The translations under genes were made by a program, and so were the position numbers. Below, in pieces: positions 8,214 through 16,277 of a stretch of 64,000 nt of DNA (position 1 is its first letter; every line of letters begins with the position of its first letter). This DNA is from Candidatus Uhrbacteria bacterium. GTDB lineage: Bacteria > Patescibacteria > ABY1 > SG8-24 > GWF2-40-263. The DNA lies in assembly GCA_016205975.1 (NCBI GenBank), contig JACQSK010000021.1, positions 124,001-188,000 of the forward strand, written 5' to 3'. The notes beneath the pieces were generated by a model that worked only from the letters and a program-made list of their open reading frames with translations, did not search any database and was not told where the DNA came from.

Positions 8214-9530
8214 ATGCATACGGCGAGACGAATCCCCATTCCCCTCGCCATTTTCGCGCTCGGACAAGGCTGCGCGACGGAGTTGTGCGCGGAGGACTCG
8301 CCGAACGGCGAGCAGTGCCAGAATGGAGGAACAGAGCCGGATGCCGGGGAGAGCCCGGGCAAAGAAGATTCGGGGGACACCGGGGAGACCGCCGACAGCG
8401 GCGAACCGTGCCCGGCCGACGATTGGCCCTGCCAGGTCGTGCCCCTTTCCGGCGCGCAGGCCCAGCTCATCGGCGAGTTTCCGGGCGACTACGCCGGATT
8501 CGCACTGGCCATCCTCGACGACCGGGTGTTCGTCGGGGCGCGGCGAGAAGGGACGTTAGCCGTTTTCGTTTCGCCCCCCGTCCCGGCCGGACGAACGCTC
8601 CTCTCGGACCCACTCGTCCTGGAGGGTGACGTGCTGAGCGGCGGCATCGAAGTGCTGGGCGGGGACGAGGTCGTTCTGTCTTCGGCGTATACGACCTGGG
8701 TGGTCGATTCCCTCACCCTCTCCACCGCTGAAGCGCGCCTGTGGACCAGCACGGTCGGGGATTATGGAACCGGCGACCTGACGGGGGACGGGTTCCCCGA
8801 CCTCGTCGTTGGCCTTTCCCACGTTGACGTAGTGGATGGGCTGCGGACGGGTGATGCATCCAACCCGGATGCGCGGATCTCCGGCGTAGGCTATCGCATC
8901 ATCGTGCCGGGCGACGGGGACGGGGACGGAGTCGACGACGTGGTAGCCATGGACGAGTATAGAGAACTCGCGTACCTCTTCCGCGGCCCGTTCGCTGGCG
9001 AAGTTGATGCATCAGCCAGCGATGCTCGGTGGGGTAGCGAGTTCGACATGAGCTGGATCGAGCCCGTGGGTGACATCGATGGGGATGGGCTCCCGGAGAT
9101 GTCGATCTTTTCGTACGGGCAGGGGGACAACGAATGGATCCCTCTCATCCTCCCGCTGCGCGAGGACGGGACGCCCTCCCTGGGTGATGCACTTGCCAAG
9201 ATCGTGAACGACGTACCCGGCGTCGGCTTGGCGAACGCGAAACGCGCGGGCGATGTCGACGGCGACGGGCGCGGCGACCTCGTCGTCGAAGGCTGGGTGC
9301 CCTCCGAGCGCGGCAACGTCCGCTCGGTGCTCTTCTATGGCCCGATCGAGGGCAGCGTCTCCCTCGCAGACAACGGCCAAGCCATCCTCCGCGAGGACGA
9401 TGATGCGGCCGAGGGCGAAACCCGGAGCGGCGACATCGACGCCGACGGCCTGTCGGACCTGGTATTCGGGATCGGGGATTCGGAAGAGGGTGCCGGCTCC
9501 GCGTACGTGCTGTACGGTGGAGCTTTCTGA
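8214..9530 (+). CDS. FG-GAP (VCBS-type) repeat lipoprotein
   Basis: Start ATG 8214 follows GAGAGG by five bases. The signal peptide ends in a plausible lipobox (LGQGC). After an acidic Gly/Glu/Asp linker come FG-GAP repeats with calcium-binding DxDxDG signatures: DLTGDGFPDLVVG, PGDGDGDGVDDVVA, GDIDGDGLPEMSI, GDVDGDGRGDLVV and GDIDADGLSDLVFG. Such repeats fold into a beta-propeller, as in integrin alpha chains. The protein is probably on the cell surface, perhaps adhesive. A related, larger protein is encoded at 24756-27863. Confidence 0.85.
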   Translation: MHTARRIPIPLAIFALGQGCATELCAEDSPNGEQCQNGGTEPDAGESPGKEDSGDTGETADSGEPCPADDWPCQVVPLSGAQAQLIGEFPGDYAGFALAILDDRVFVGARREGTLAVFVSPPVPAGRTLLSDPLVLEGDVLSGGIEVLGGDEVVLSSAYTTWVVDSLTLSTAEARLWTSTVGDYGTGDLTGDGFPDLVVGLSHVDVVDGLRTGDASNPDARISGVGYRIIVPGDGDGDGVDDVVAMDEYRELAYLFRGPFAGEVDASASDARWGSEFDMSWIEPVGDIDGDGLPEMSIFSYGQGDNEWIPLILPLREDGTPSLGDALAKIVNDVPGVGLANAKRAGDVDGDGRGDLVVEGWVPSERGNVRSVLFYGPIEGSVSLADNGQAILREDDDAAEGETRSGDIDADGLSDLVFGIGDSEEGAGSAYVLYGGAF

Positions 9531-9542
9531 GCGACCGAGGAT

Positions 9543-10703
9543 CTACGGCAGATCCACAACCCAGTCCACCCTCATCTGGCCCTTCCCGTTCTCGGTCCAA
9601 CACGTGATGATGTACCCCTCCCACGCTTGCGTGTGCGGGCGGTTCGCCTGTCCCGAGGACGTGAGGGCTTCAGGTTCTGACCATAGAGGTTGCCAGTCCG
9701 AATCGAACAACTGACGCATGATGTCGCCAGCGTCATTCTTCTCGTCCTCCGGCCGCACCTCGAACTGCCGATACGTCACGAGGAAACAGTTCCCGATTTG
9801 GACCACCGTTGGCATGGCCAGGTTGCAGTCACTTTTTTCGATGAGTACCTCGGCAGACCTGATCCCCGCAGACGTCATGGAATCGTCGACCACGACACGT
9901 GCGATGGTGCTCTCTTGGGATGGCACCATGCTCGTCGGGGCAAGGATACAAATCTCCGAGTACCTCGACTGGAGAAACGCAGATGCTCCGTTCTTGTGCC
10001 TCGAATCCCTGACATACGTAGAGTCAGTGACGTCTCCCCACTCATACAACGCTCCGCGGAGCGTGACATGGATCAGCCGGGTCCCGCTGTGCGTTCCAGG
10101 GGCCAGCACCCCAACGATCACTCCACCATAGAAGGGGTCGTTCAACGCATGAACCAAGAAGTGGTCGTTGGTCCCCGTGACCCGCTCGAAGAAATCGGCG
10201 CCTGAGTAGGACAACTCCATGGCGTCCTCCATGCCCGGGATCACATCGATTTCGTCCTCGACCGTGAACGTCTCGCTCGCCTCGTCGAAGGTGACCTGGA
10301 GAACGGAGAGGGATTCGTTGCCTTCGCCATCGTCGGGCCCATAGGAGTACGATAGCCAGTGATACTGCGTCAATGGTGAGACGATGTGCCAATGGTCTAC
10401 GACTCGACCGGACGTCGAGAGCGAATGCCACGAGATACTCGTCATCTCACTGGAATCGATTGGATCAACGACCGCCAACTTCAGCGTTCCACCCTGGCTG
10501 GTCGACAGGATGACTCGCGCGCCGCTGCCGTACCCGCGCGCAAACAACCACTCCGCGGTCCCGTCGATGTCGGCGTGTTGGACTACCTTGTATAGGTGCG
10601 GCTCCCAGAGATGGTTCGTTGCCTCTCTCACCCCCTCCATCAACTCCTCCCACCACGCCTCCACGTAGGCAGTCAACCACGTCGATATATTATTGAACCA
10701 CAT
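9543..10703 (-). CDS. Hypothetical beta-rich protein
   Basis: 386 residues, convergent with the FG-GAP gene (12 bp between stops). The N-terminus is an amphipathic helix rich in Trp (MWFNNISTWLTAYVEAWWEEL), not a classical signal peptide. The remainder is a regular run of beta strands with repeated G/D-rich turns, consistent with a propeller or similar fold. No motif identifies a function. Its base composition is visibly lower in GC than the neighbours, which suggests separate acquisition. Confidence 0.6.
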   Translation of the reverse strand: MWFNNISTWLTAYVEAWWEELMEGVREATNHLWEPHLYKVVQHADIDGTAEWLFARGYGSGARVILSTSQGGTLKLAVVDPIDSSEMTSISWHSLSTSGRVVDHWHIVSPLTQYHWLSYSYGPDDGEGNESLSVLQVTFDEASETFTVEDEIDVIPGMEDAMELSYSGADFFERVTGTNDHFLVHALNDPFYGGVIVGVLAPGTHSGTRLIHVTLRGALYEWGDVTDSTYVRDSRHKNGASAFLQSRYSEICILAPTSMVPSQESTIARVVVDDSMTSAGIRSAEVLIEKSDCNLAMPTVVQIGNCFLVTYRQFEVRPEDEKNDAGDIMRQLFDSDWQPLWSEPEALTSSGQANRPHTQAWEGYIITCWTENGKGQMRVDWVVDLP

Positions 10704-10858
10704 GCTCCAACAAGCCCCGCAACAACAGCGTTAGACAGCGCAGTCCCGTCCGAGACAGAGATTTGACTAGGTCGCCTGCCCGCTTCTTCTCGACTGGCAG
10801 GTGGTACCGGTATCATGGTACCGACGTTGCGCGCCGGCCCCAGCCCGCTACGGCTCGA

Positions 10859-11275
10859 CTACCCGCAATCCTCCCACTCGACGACACCCGAGACGCGGGC
10901 GCACTTCAGCGATGCGGCGCTTGCCTTGAAATAGAATCCGAAACGAATGAGCTGCTTCCCGGCCGTGCTCCCGGCAAGCCCCGTCATCCCCTGCGGAAAG
11001 CTCACGCCATTGCCCGTCTTGTCGTTGCGCGTCGGATCGGCGCCGCCGCTTGGAAAGATGGTGGTCGTCGGGCTGTCCGGCACGTCCGCGGTCTCGAACG
11101 CAGGGTACACGATGCCGTTGGAGTCGGTCGTGTTGCGTACCTCGAACGTGATCCGGGCCAACTGGACATCAGGGGCGGGCCCCCAAGCCGTGCAGGGATT
11201 GAACTCTCCAGTCCCGGTCTCGAGATCGCTGAAGATGGTGGTCCAGGGAATGACGATCTTGCGAAGGCGGGCCAT
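10859..11275 (-). CDS. Hypothetical protein, 138 residues
   Basis: ATG at 11273-11275 opens a frame for a beta-rich protein (VQLARITFEVRNTTDSNGIVYPAFETADV). It has three Cys and no signal peptide or membrane segment. The N-terminus (MARLRKIVIPWTTIFSDLETG) is basic. It is in line with the next gene to the right on the same strand, about 60 bp away. The pair has the look of structural or packaging-type proteins, but I recognise neither. Confidence 0.5.
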   Translation of the reverse strand: MARLRKIVIPWTTIFSDLETGTGEFNPCTAWGPAPDVQLARITFEVRNTTDSNGIVYPAFETADVPDSPTTTIFPSGGADPTRNDKTGNGVSFPQGMTGLAGSTAGKQLIRFGFYFKASAASLKCARVSGVVEWEDCG

Positions 11276-11336
11276 GTGTAACTCCTAGTCCGTTGGTTGA
11301 GTAGGTACGCTGTCGGGCCGAACCCGACCCAGGTTG

Positions 11337-11678
11337 TCAGCGCAGTGGTCCATCCATTCCATCCTTGTACCGGATGCCCATGCGCACGAAGCGCTTTTCG
11401 CTGGTGAACTCCGAGAAACGCTGCGGGTCGATTTCCGTCGGCTTCTTCCAGGGTCCACCCACACCCGTGCGGCTGAGCAGGATGCCGACGTGGACCTCCA
11501 GGCGGTCATCGGTGTCCAGGTCGGGTCGCATCGGGACCAGGAAGTGCATCCGCGGCGCGCGCGGCAGCTCCACCGAGGAGCGTGACAGCCACTCCGCAAG
11601 CGGCACGAACCTCGTGGCTGGCGGCGCGGCGTGGGCGGGCGATCGATGCTCGCCATTGCCGGACAGTCGCTTGGCCAT
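11337..11678 (-). CDS. Hypothetical protein, 113 residues
   Basis: Start ATG 11676-11678 with GGGAGG five bases upstream. The N-terminal third is disordered; the rest is beta-rich (VELPRAPRMHFLVPMRPDLDTDDRLEVHVGILL) and ends with Arg/Lys-rich strands. It lies upstream of the 138-residue gene on the same strand. There is no family match that I can support. Confidence 0.5.
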   Translation of the reverse strand: MAKRLSGNGEHRSPAHAAPPATRFVPLAEWLSRSSVELPRAPRMHFLVPMRPDLDTDDRLEVHVGILLSRTGVGGPWKKPTEIDPQRFSEFTSEKRFVRMGIRYKDGMDGPLR

Positions 11679-11839
11679 GGAATCCTCCCGCGAGGCGGCC
11701 CGGAACTCGGGGCGCCTGAGCGACCCTTGCACTGTGCGCGAGCGACTCCCGGCGGGTCAATGGCCGCCGCGAAAAAACCTGCCGCAACGGCGGGAGGTCC
11801 CCGCTGGTACCCCGATGGGCACGCGATCGTAGACGAGTA

Positions 11840-12352
11840 AAAAAGTTTTCGCGACGGGTGATCCGGGCGCGCTCGGGCCGTGCTGGCTGCCGTCCAATTC
11901 ACGATCGAAATCGCCGGGTGCGGGTCGGGACGGTCGTGCCGGCGCCACATCCCCGGCGCAGCGAGCAGGAGCTTTCCGAGCATCTTGCACTGCACGAGCC
12001 GCACGGTCACGCTCGGGAAGTCCGACGGGTAGAGCGGCACCTGGTCCTTGTTCGTGAACTCGACCTTCACCGAGTCCTCGACCCGGGTGGTCCCCGTCCC
12101 GGACTTCAAGTGCGTCTCGATCTCGAGGCTCCGCCTGCCCGGGGCTAGCCTCGCGCGCGCGCGCGAAGAGAGAAGTGTGTCAACGGTATTGGCGAACAGT
12201 CTCCCGTCGATGCCGCCTCCTGGGGCGCGGTCGACGCTTCCCATGACGACAGCGAACACCGTCGGCTCGGCGGCGAGGATCTCGGGCTTGTCGTTGCGCC
12301 CCCGCGTCGGTGTCGTGCAGTGCGCCACCTCCGGGCCGGCGTCGAGCCGCAC
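11840..12352 (-). pseudogene. Possible decayed coding region
   Basis: One frame reads like protein for about 170 codons (PTVFAVVMGSVDRAPGGGIDGRLF...VRLVQCKMLGKLLLAAP). It lacks a convincing start and ribosome-binding site, and then runs on into a different frame of the 113-residue gene. Upstream in-frame-like sequence continues in another register. This fits a frameshifted relic of a third gene of the same group; pure chance reading of GC-rich DNA is also possible. Confidence 0.3.
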
Positions 12353-12543
12353 GGCTCATCCACGCCCAGCGCGGACGAGTGCACGCCGGGAATCGCGTCC
12401 GGCGAGCAGCCGCGAAAGCCGTGCGCGCCCGGGAGCCGCTCGCATCGGCAAAATAAAGTTCGTGGGCCGCGAGACATTTGTCCTTCTGCGCACCCTTCCT
12501 CAGTGAGCGACCTGGCATTTCGCGCGGCGCTCCGGAGCCCACG

Positions 12544-13308
12544 ATGGCCGAGAGCCCCACCGAGACCATGCTGCATCCCCCAGGACGTCACGCCAGCCTG
12601 CCGCCCGTGACCGCCACGCTCCCCGGCGAACGCAACCTTGCGCCCGAGCGCCTCGACCACCTCGCGAAGCGGATCCGTGAGCTGTGCGCCGGGGCGGGTC
12701 TCTCGAACGCCCGCCCGCTTGGGGAGTTCCTCGTCGAGGAGCTCTTCGACGGGGACGAGGAGGCGTTCTACGCCAACCCGTCCGGCCACGCCGCGTTCCG
12801 AGAACTCGCCAAGCGTCCCGACGTCCCGGTCTCGGGCCCGCACCTCGCCGCGTCCGTCGCGGTGCTCCGGCAGCTGCGCGAACTCCCGGCGGATCTTGCC
12901 GAGGCACTCTCCTTCGAACACCACCGCGTGCTCCTCACCGTCCGCGACCTCGAGAAGAAGATCGCACTGGCCCGCATCGCGTGCGAGGAAGGGCTCAAGT
13001 GTCGGGCGTTCCGGCTGCGCGTGCGCGACGCGCGCGAGCCGCGCCGGGGCATGGTGCCTGGGCGCCCGCCGACCCCCGCCCTCCTGCGCATCGTCCACGA
13101 CATCGAGACGCTCGCGTCGAAGTACGCAGAGCTAGCCCGGGGGGAAGAGGCGGCCGCCAAGGCGCTCGGCGCGGAGGGCGTGAAGGTGCTCGCCCGGCGT
13201 GTCGACAAGGTGATCACGACGCTCGACGACGCGAACGACGACCTGGGCGGCCATGTGGGCCTCGAACCGGGCTTCGCCGGCCGCGACGAGATCCGCACGG
13301 AGTTGTGA
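12544..13308 (+). CDS. ParB-like DNA-binding protein (HTH region without obvious CTPase domain)
   Basis: 254 residues; start ATG 12544 with GGAG seven bases upstream. The middle (LAASVAVLRQLRELPADLAEALSFEHHRVLLTVRDLEKKIALARIACEEGLKCRAFRLRVRD) follows the pattern of the ParB/KorB helix-turn-helix region, where sites are bound after a 'seal at the...arall' helix pair. The C-terminal helix (about 190-245) could dimerise. I do not see the N-terminal GxxRxxA box of a ParB CTPase. Parts of its C-terminal domain are repeated twice just downstream, and five palindromes lie within 770 bp. No ParA partner is in view. The ParB assignment is by pattern and remains tentative. Confidence 0.55.
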   Translation: MAESPTETMLHPPGRHASLPPVTATLPGERNLAPERLDHLAKRIRELCAGAGLSNARPLGEFLVEELFDGDEEAFYANPSGHAAFRELAKRPDVPVSGPHLAASVAVLRQLRELPADLAEALSFEHHRVLLTVRDLEKKIALARIACEEGLKCRAFRLRVRDAREPRRGMVPGRPPTPALLRIVHDIETLASKYAELARGEEAAAKALGAEGVKVLARRVDKVITTLDDANDDLGGHVGLEPGFAGRDEIRTEL

Positions 13309-13319
13309 CAGTCACAACT
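13301..13319. repeat. Inverted repeat GTTGTGAC-A-GTCACAAC at ParB-like stop codon
   Basis: Nine-base arms AGTTGTGAC and GTCACAACT around one central A. The arms overlap the last codons and TGA (13306-13308) of the ParB-like gene. Member of the GTT...AAC family, in the odd-length form. Confidence 0.8.
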
Positions 13320-13347
13320 GTCCGGAAAACGGCAAGGCCGCCTTTCC

Positions 13348-13476
13348 ATGCCCGTCAAGTCCACCCCACGAGTCCCCGGCACCCCGGCAGAGTCGACCGC
13401 GCCACCACGGTGCGGTATCGAGCTGGTCGACGTGCGCGAGGCCGAGGCCGGCGAAGCGTCGGCGGCGACACCGTGA
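13348..13476 (+). pseudogene. Short ORF carrying a copied piece of the PilZ protein tail
   Basis: The 42-codon frame contains PPRCGIELVDVREAEAG, nearly the same as PPRCGIELVHVREAERD near the end of the PilZ protein at 14170-14901. The flanking codons are unrelated to PilZ. It therefore looks like a duplicated gene fragment inserted behind the ParB-like gene. Whether the 42-residue peptide is made is unknown. Confidence 0.6.
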
Positions 13477-13478
13477 CC

Positions 13479-13494
13479 GTTATCACGTGATAAC
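13479..13494. repeat. Palindrome GTTATCACGTGATAAC
   Basis: Perfect 16-bp palindrome three bases after the PilZ-fragment stop codon. The inner TCACGTGA is identical to the centre of classical parS. Confidence 0.85.
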
Positions 13495-13559
13495 ACCCGG
13501 CCTCGCGAGGGCCGGCGAGGGCACCGACGACCGCTGCGCGCGTGGTCGACCGGCAGCTA

Positions 13560-13575
13560 GTTGACGCGCGTCAAC
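13560..13575. repeat. Palindrome GTTGACGCGCGTCAAC
   Basis: Perfect 16-bp palindrome directly before the ATG at 13576, so it could act as an operator on that small gene. The left half, extended as GCTAGTTGACGCGC, recurs near 16252. Confidence 0.8.
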
Positions 13576-13749
13576 ATGACACGTCAAGACTTCGCCCTGG
13601 CGAGCCGGGGCCTGCGCGCGGATTTCGTAAGCGAGATGACCTCGGTCGCTCGGAAGGACATCAACCGTCTCGACGAGGCACTCGATGACGCCCGCAGCCA
13701 CGCCGGCGTCGCTCTCGTCGACGGTGACAACGCGGCCGACGAGGCATGA
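13576..13749 (+). CDS. Small protein resembling the ParB-like C-terminal domain
   Basis: 57 residues (MTRQDFALASRGLRADF...). The stretch INRLDEALDDARSHAGVALVDG parallels VITTLDDANDDLGGHVGLEP at the end of the ParB-like protein, so this appears to be a shortened paralogue. The same frame stays open after its TGA and continues into a further paralogous segment. It could be a small functional partner (for example a dimerisation competitor) or a relic. Confidence 0.4.
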   Translation: MTRQDFALASRGLRADFVSEMTSVARKDINRLDEALDDARSHAGVALVDGDNAADEA

Positions 13750-14034
13750 ACGTTACGGCGGCGGAACGTTTCCCCGGGGAAACGTTCGCCGCCTGCACCC
13801 TCGGCCGATCGGCCCCCGGCCGACACGCCGCTCGCCCGGCTGGTCGCCGACTTCGAGAAGATCACCGAGCGCTTCGCCTGCCTCGCGAAGGACGCGGATG
13901 GCGCAACCGCGCTCGGGCGGGACGAGGTCCAGGGGCTCATCGGTCGCGTCTACCCGTACGCGGCCAAGGTCGAGGAAGCGATCGACGACATCGGGCTGCA
14001 CGTCGGGATCGATGACGTCCGCGGGGAGAGCTAG
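13750..14034 (+). pseudogene. Second partial copy of the ParB-like C-terminal domain
   Basis: The frame following the TGA at 13747 reads FEKITERFACLAKDADGAT...AKVEEAIDDIGLHVGIDD, clearly parallel to the C-terminal domain of the ParB-like protein (IETLASKYAELARGEEAAA...ITTLDDANDDLGGHVG). There is no ATG, GTG or TTG before the homologous part, so it could be translated only by stop-codon readthrough or fusion to the 57-residue frame. A palindrome sits at the junction and a longer one begins exactly at its stop codon. Confidence 0.6.
13764..13787. repeat. Palindrome with core GTTTCCCCGGGGAAAC
   Basis: Perfect 24-bp palindrome; the core given is extended by GAAC/GTTC on each side. It lies between the two partial ParB-like copies. 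Confidence 0.85.
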
Positions 14035-14067
14035 CCGTCTTGTTTAGCCGGCTAAACAAGACGGCTA
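14032..14067. repeat. Long palindrome with core GTTTAGCCGGCTAAAC
   Basis: Perfect 36-bp palindrome centred between 14049 and 14050, extending the 16-bp core by TAGCCGTCTT and its complement. It starts on the TAG stop codon of the second partial copy. There is no T tract, so it is not a classical terminator. Confidence 0.85.
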
Positions 14068-14169
14068 CCGTCACGCGAGGCGTGACCGCGTCGTGCATGC
14101 GCGGTCCCTCGCGTCCTGCCCGGTCCAGTTGACACGCCCGCGACCACCCCGCCTCCAGGATCACCCGCC

Positions 14170-14901
14170 ATGGCCGACCCCGTGAAGATGAGCGCACCGT
14201 CGTCCCTGCCCCATCACGCCGTCCCGCCGCGGGTCGTGCCGCTCCCCGCCGAGGAGGCAGAGCGGGTGGTCGTCCGCGCGGCGTATGCGGGGGCCCACGT
14301 TCTCGTGCGCCTGCCGGGGTCCGACGCGCGGGTGAGCGCCTGCGTGGTGCATGGCGGAGCCCACCATGGCGAGCTGGCGCTCGGGGGATGGGCCATCCCG
14401 GTGCGGGTGCCGGCCGGGGCGACCGTGGCCGCCGAGTTCGTCCTGGGCGCGAGTGCCTACCGGGTCGAGGGGCGGGTCATCCGCTGCGAGGCGGAGATCG
14501 TCGCCCTCGACTGGCCGGTGCGCGTGTTGAAGGTCCAGCGCCGCCGCTACTTCCGGGTCCCGGCGCCCCCCGGCGTGGAGGTCGTGTTCCGCGTCCAGGA
14601 TCGACCGCGGGTCCGGCCGCTCTTGGACCTGAGCGCGTCGGGGATCGGCCTCCAGCTCGACCTCGCGGAGGACGGCGACGTGCGCGAGGACACGCCGGTC
14701 GAGGCGATCCAGGTCCCGTTGGGGTCCGCCGGGTGGTTCGTGGGCCAGGGCGTCACCCGGCGCGTGGTGGTCCCGCCCGCCGGCTCCACGTCTCCGCCGC
14801 GCTGCGGCATCGAGCTGGTCCACGTGCGCGAGGCGGAGCGCGATCGGCTCGTCGCGTGGGTCCTGGCGCGGGAGAGGGAGCTGCTCGCGGGAGCGCCCTG
14901 A
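14170..14901 (+). CDS. PilZ-domain c-di-GMP receptor (YcgR-like layout)
   Basis: 243 residues. The N-terminal half is a YcgR-type beta domain. The C-terminal half is PilZ, with the c-di-GMP-binding boxes QRRRYFRVPAP (RxxxR) and DLSASGIGLQL (D/NxSxxG), both complete. Such proteins bind c-di-GMP and pass the signal to motility or secretion machinery. A degraded copy of its C-terminal sequence lies at 13348-13476. The PilZ protein at 19316-19984 is a paralogue with a damaged second box. It is part of a c-di-GMP gene group running to 19,984. Confidence 0.85.
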   Translation: MADPVKMSAPSSLPHHAVPPRVVPLPAEEAERVVVRAAYAGAHVLVRLPGSDARVSACVVHGGAHHGELALGGWAIPVRVPAGATVAAEFVLGASAYRVEGRVIRCEAEIVALDWPVRVLKVQRRRYFRVPAPPGVEVVFRVQDRPRVRPLLDLSASGIGLQLDLAEDGDVREDTPVEAIQVPLGSAGWFVGQGVTRRVVVPPAGSTSPPRCGIELVHVREAERDRLVAWVLARERELLAGAP

Positions 14902-14941
14902 GCGGCGTTCCCACGTGGCCTCCGATAGACTGCGCGGCCCG

Positions 14942-15292
14942 ATGTCCTCCCCCCGTGCGTTGCTGTTCATCGACCTCCGGCTGCCAGCGGCGTTCGTCCT
15001 GGACGAGCCGGCGTTCCTCCGGGTGAACGACGGGGTGCTCGTCGTGGACGGAATCTCGGCGGTCGAGGCGCGCCGAGTCGCGGCGCAGCTCGTCTACGAC
15101 GGGGCGCGCGCCCACGTGGCGCTACCCGCGCCGGGGACCACGCCCGACACCCCCGGTCACCCGCACCCGGCCGGGACGCTCGTGCACGTCCCGGGAGACG
15201 GAGCGGGTTGGGGCGCGGAGCTGCCACGACTCGTGGCGGCGAGGGTCGGCTCCCGCGCCGCGGCCGGGAAACCGCGCGGCGTCCCGGGGTAG
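14942..15292 (+). CDS. Hypothetical protein after PilZ gene
   Basis: ATG 14942 starts a 116-residue protein 40 bp after the PilZ gene (MSSPRALLFIDLRLPAAFVLDEPAF...). It has no membrane segment or recognised motif. A Pro/His-rich loop divides two alpha/beta-looking halves. It could be an accessory protein of the PilZ gene, judged only from spacing. Confidence 0.5.
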   Translation: MSSPRALLFIDLRLPAAFVLDEPAFLRVNDGVLVVDGISAVEARRVAAQLVYDGARAHVALPAPGTTPDTPGHPHPAGTLVHVPGDGAGWGAELPRLVAARVGSRAAAGKPRGVPG

Positions 15293-15341
15293 CGTCGAGA
15301 TCCCGGGACGTTCCGCTGGCCCGTCCGCTACCGAGCGGTAC

Positions 15342-16079
15342 CTACAGCTCCTGGGCCACGAGCGTCACGGCGATCAACTCGCCCTCCACACCCCTGGTCC
15401 TGAGCCGGTTCGCCGCCGCGTGGGACGCGCCAGCGATGTCGGCGGCGACGAGCCCGTAGGCGCGAACTCCCGTCGGCGTCTCGACCTGCACGATGTACAC
15501 GAGCTGACCGCTCGCGGTGCCCGGGGATGCGCTCGGCGAAGGGGAAGGCGCGGGCGTCGCGGCAACAACCGGCGCTGGCGGCGCTGCGAGGGCGTCGCGG
15601 TCCGCCGTAGCCAGCTCGATGCCCCGGCGGGCTCGGTAGGTCCGGACGTTCTCGGGCGTCACGCCAGCGAGCTTGGCGATCTCGTCGTCCGGCGCCTTGC
15701 CGAGCATGGCCGCGTACGGGTCGAGCTTCGACCGGCGGCCGTAAAACGGCCGCACACGGCCTGTACCTGCCGCGGAAGCCGCCGCCCTCGCCGCCGGCGC
15801 TCTGGTGCGCGAGGCCGACGCGGATGCGATCGATGCCGGGGCGGCGGGTCGCACGATGCGCCGCCGCGGTGCGCGTGTCGCGGGCTCCGCCGCCGCTGGC
15901 GCTTGTCGTCCCGGTCCGGCCCCGAACTTGTAGCCCTCGTAGGCGGGGATCCCGAGCTGCTTGCGGTAGTTCACGATCGACGACCGGGACACGCCCGCCT
16001 CCCTCGCAACGAGGTGGTCCGGCTCCTTTCCAAGCCGGTCGTGGAAGGCAGCGAGCTTCGTGGCGCTCGGGCTGGGCAT
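15342..16079 (-). CDS. Protein with two helix-turn-helix motifs and a long linker
   Basis: Start ATG 16077-16079; 245 residues. Two similar HTH units, LGKEPDHLVAREAGVSRSSIVNYRKQLGI (about 15-45) and LGKAPDDEIAKLAGVTPENVRTYRARRGI (about 125-155), are joined by an Ala/Arg/Pro-rich linker. An Ala/Pro-rich stretch leads to a small C-terminal alpha/beta domain (QLVYIVQVETPTGVRAYGLVAADIAGASHAAANRL). It is probably a DNA-binding regulator or nucleoid-type protein. It is divergent from REC-GGDEF-EAL only by position, since both run leftward. Confidence 0.6.
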   Translation of the reverse strand: MPSPSATKLAAFHDRLGKEPDHLVAREAGVSRSSIVNYRKQLGIPAYEGYKFGAGPGRQAPAAAEPATRAPRRRIVRPAAPASIASASASRTRAPAARAAASAAGTGRVRPFYGRRSKLDPYAAMLGKAPDDEIAKLAGVTPENVRTYRARRGIELATADRDALAAPPAPVVAATPAPSPSPSASPGTASGQLVYIVQVETPTGVRAYGLVAADIAGASHAAANRLRTRGVEGELIAVTLVAQEL

Positions 16080-16277
16080 GATCGAGGCTCCGGGGATGAG
16101 CTCGGTCGTATGCCACCGGGTTTCGCATGACAACGGGTCCGGTCCCCCGGATCGCGGCGACAGCGGCCCTGCGTGCCGGGAGGGCCCCGGGAGTGTGCGA
16201 CCGGGAGCGACGCGGCCAACGAAAACAACAGGACCCTCCGGCCCTGTCTTTTGCTAGTTGACGCGCCTGGGCGTCTT

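Noticed and set aside
8851..9191. Repeated TGATGCA words in the FG-GAP gene
   Set aside because: They occur at repeat-unit positions coding Asp-Ala and do not form a spaced or extended DNA motif.
12145..13098. A long minus frame opposite the ParB-like gene
   Set aside because: It is the complement of a gene with start, ribosome-binding site and paralogous downstream copies; the minus frame has no motif.
13479..13494. A classical parS site
   Set aside because: The centre TCACGTGA agrees, but the outer bases differ (GTTA/TAAC versus TGTT/AACA). It is described only as a parS-like member of the local palindrome family.
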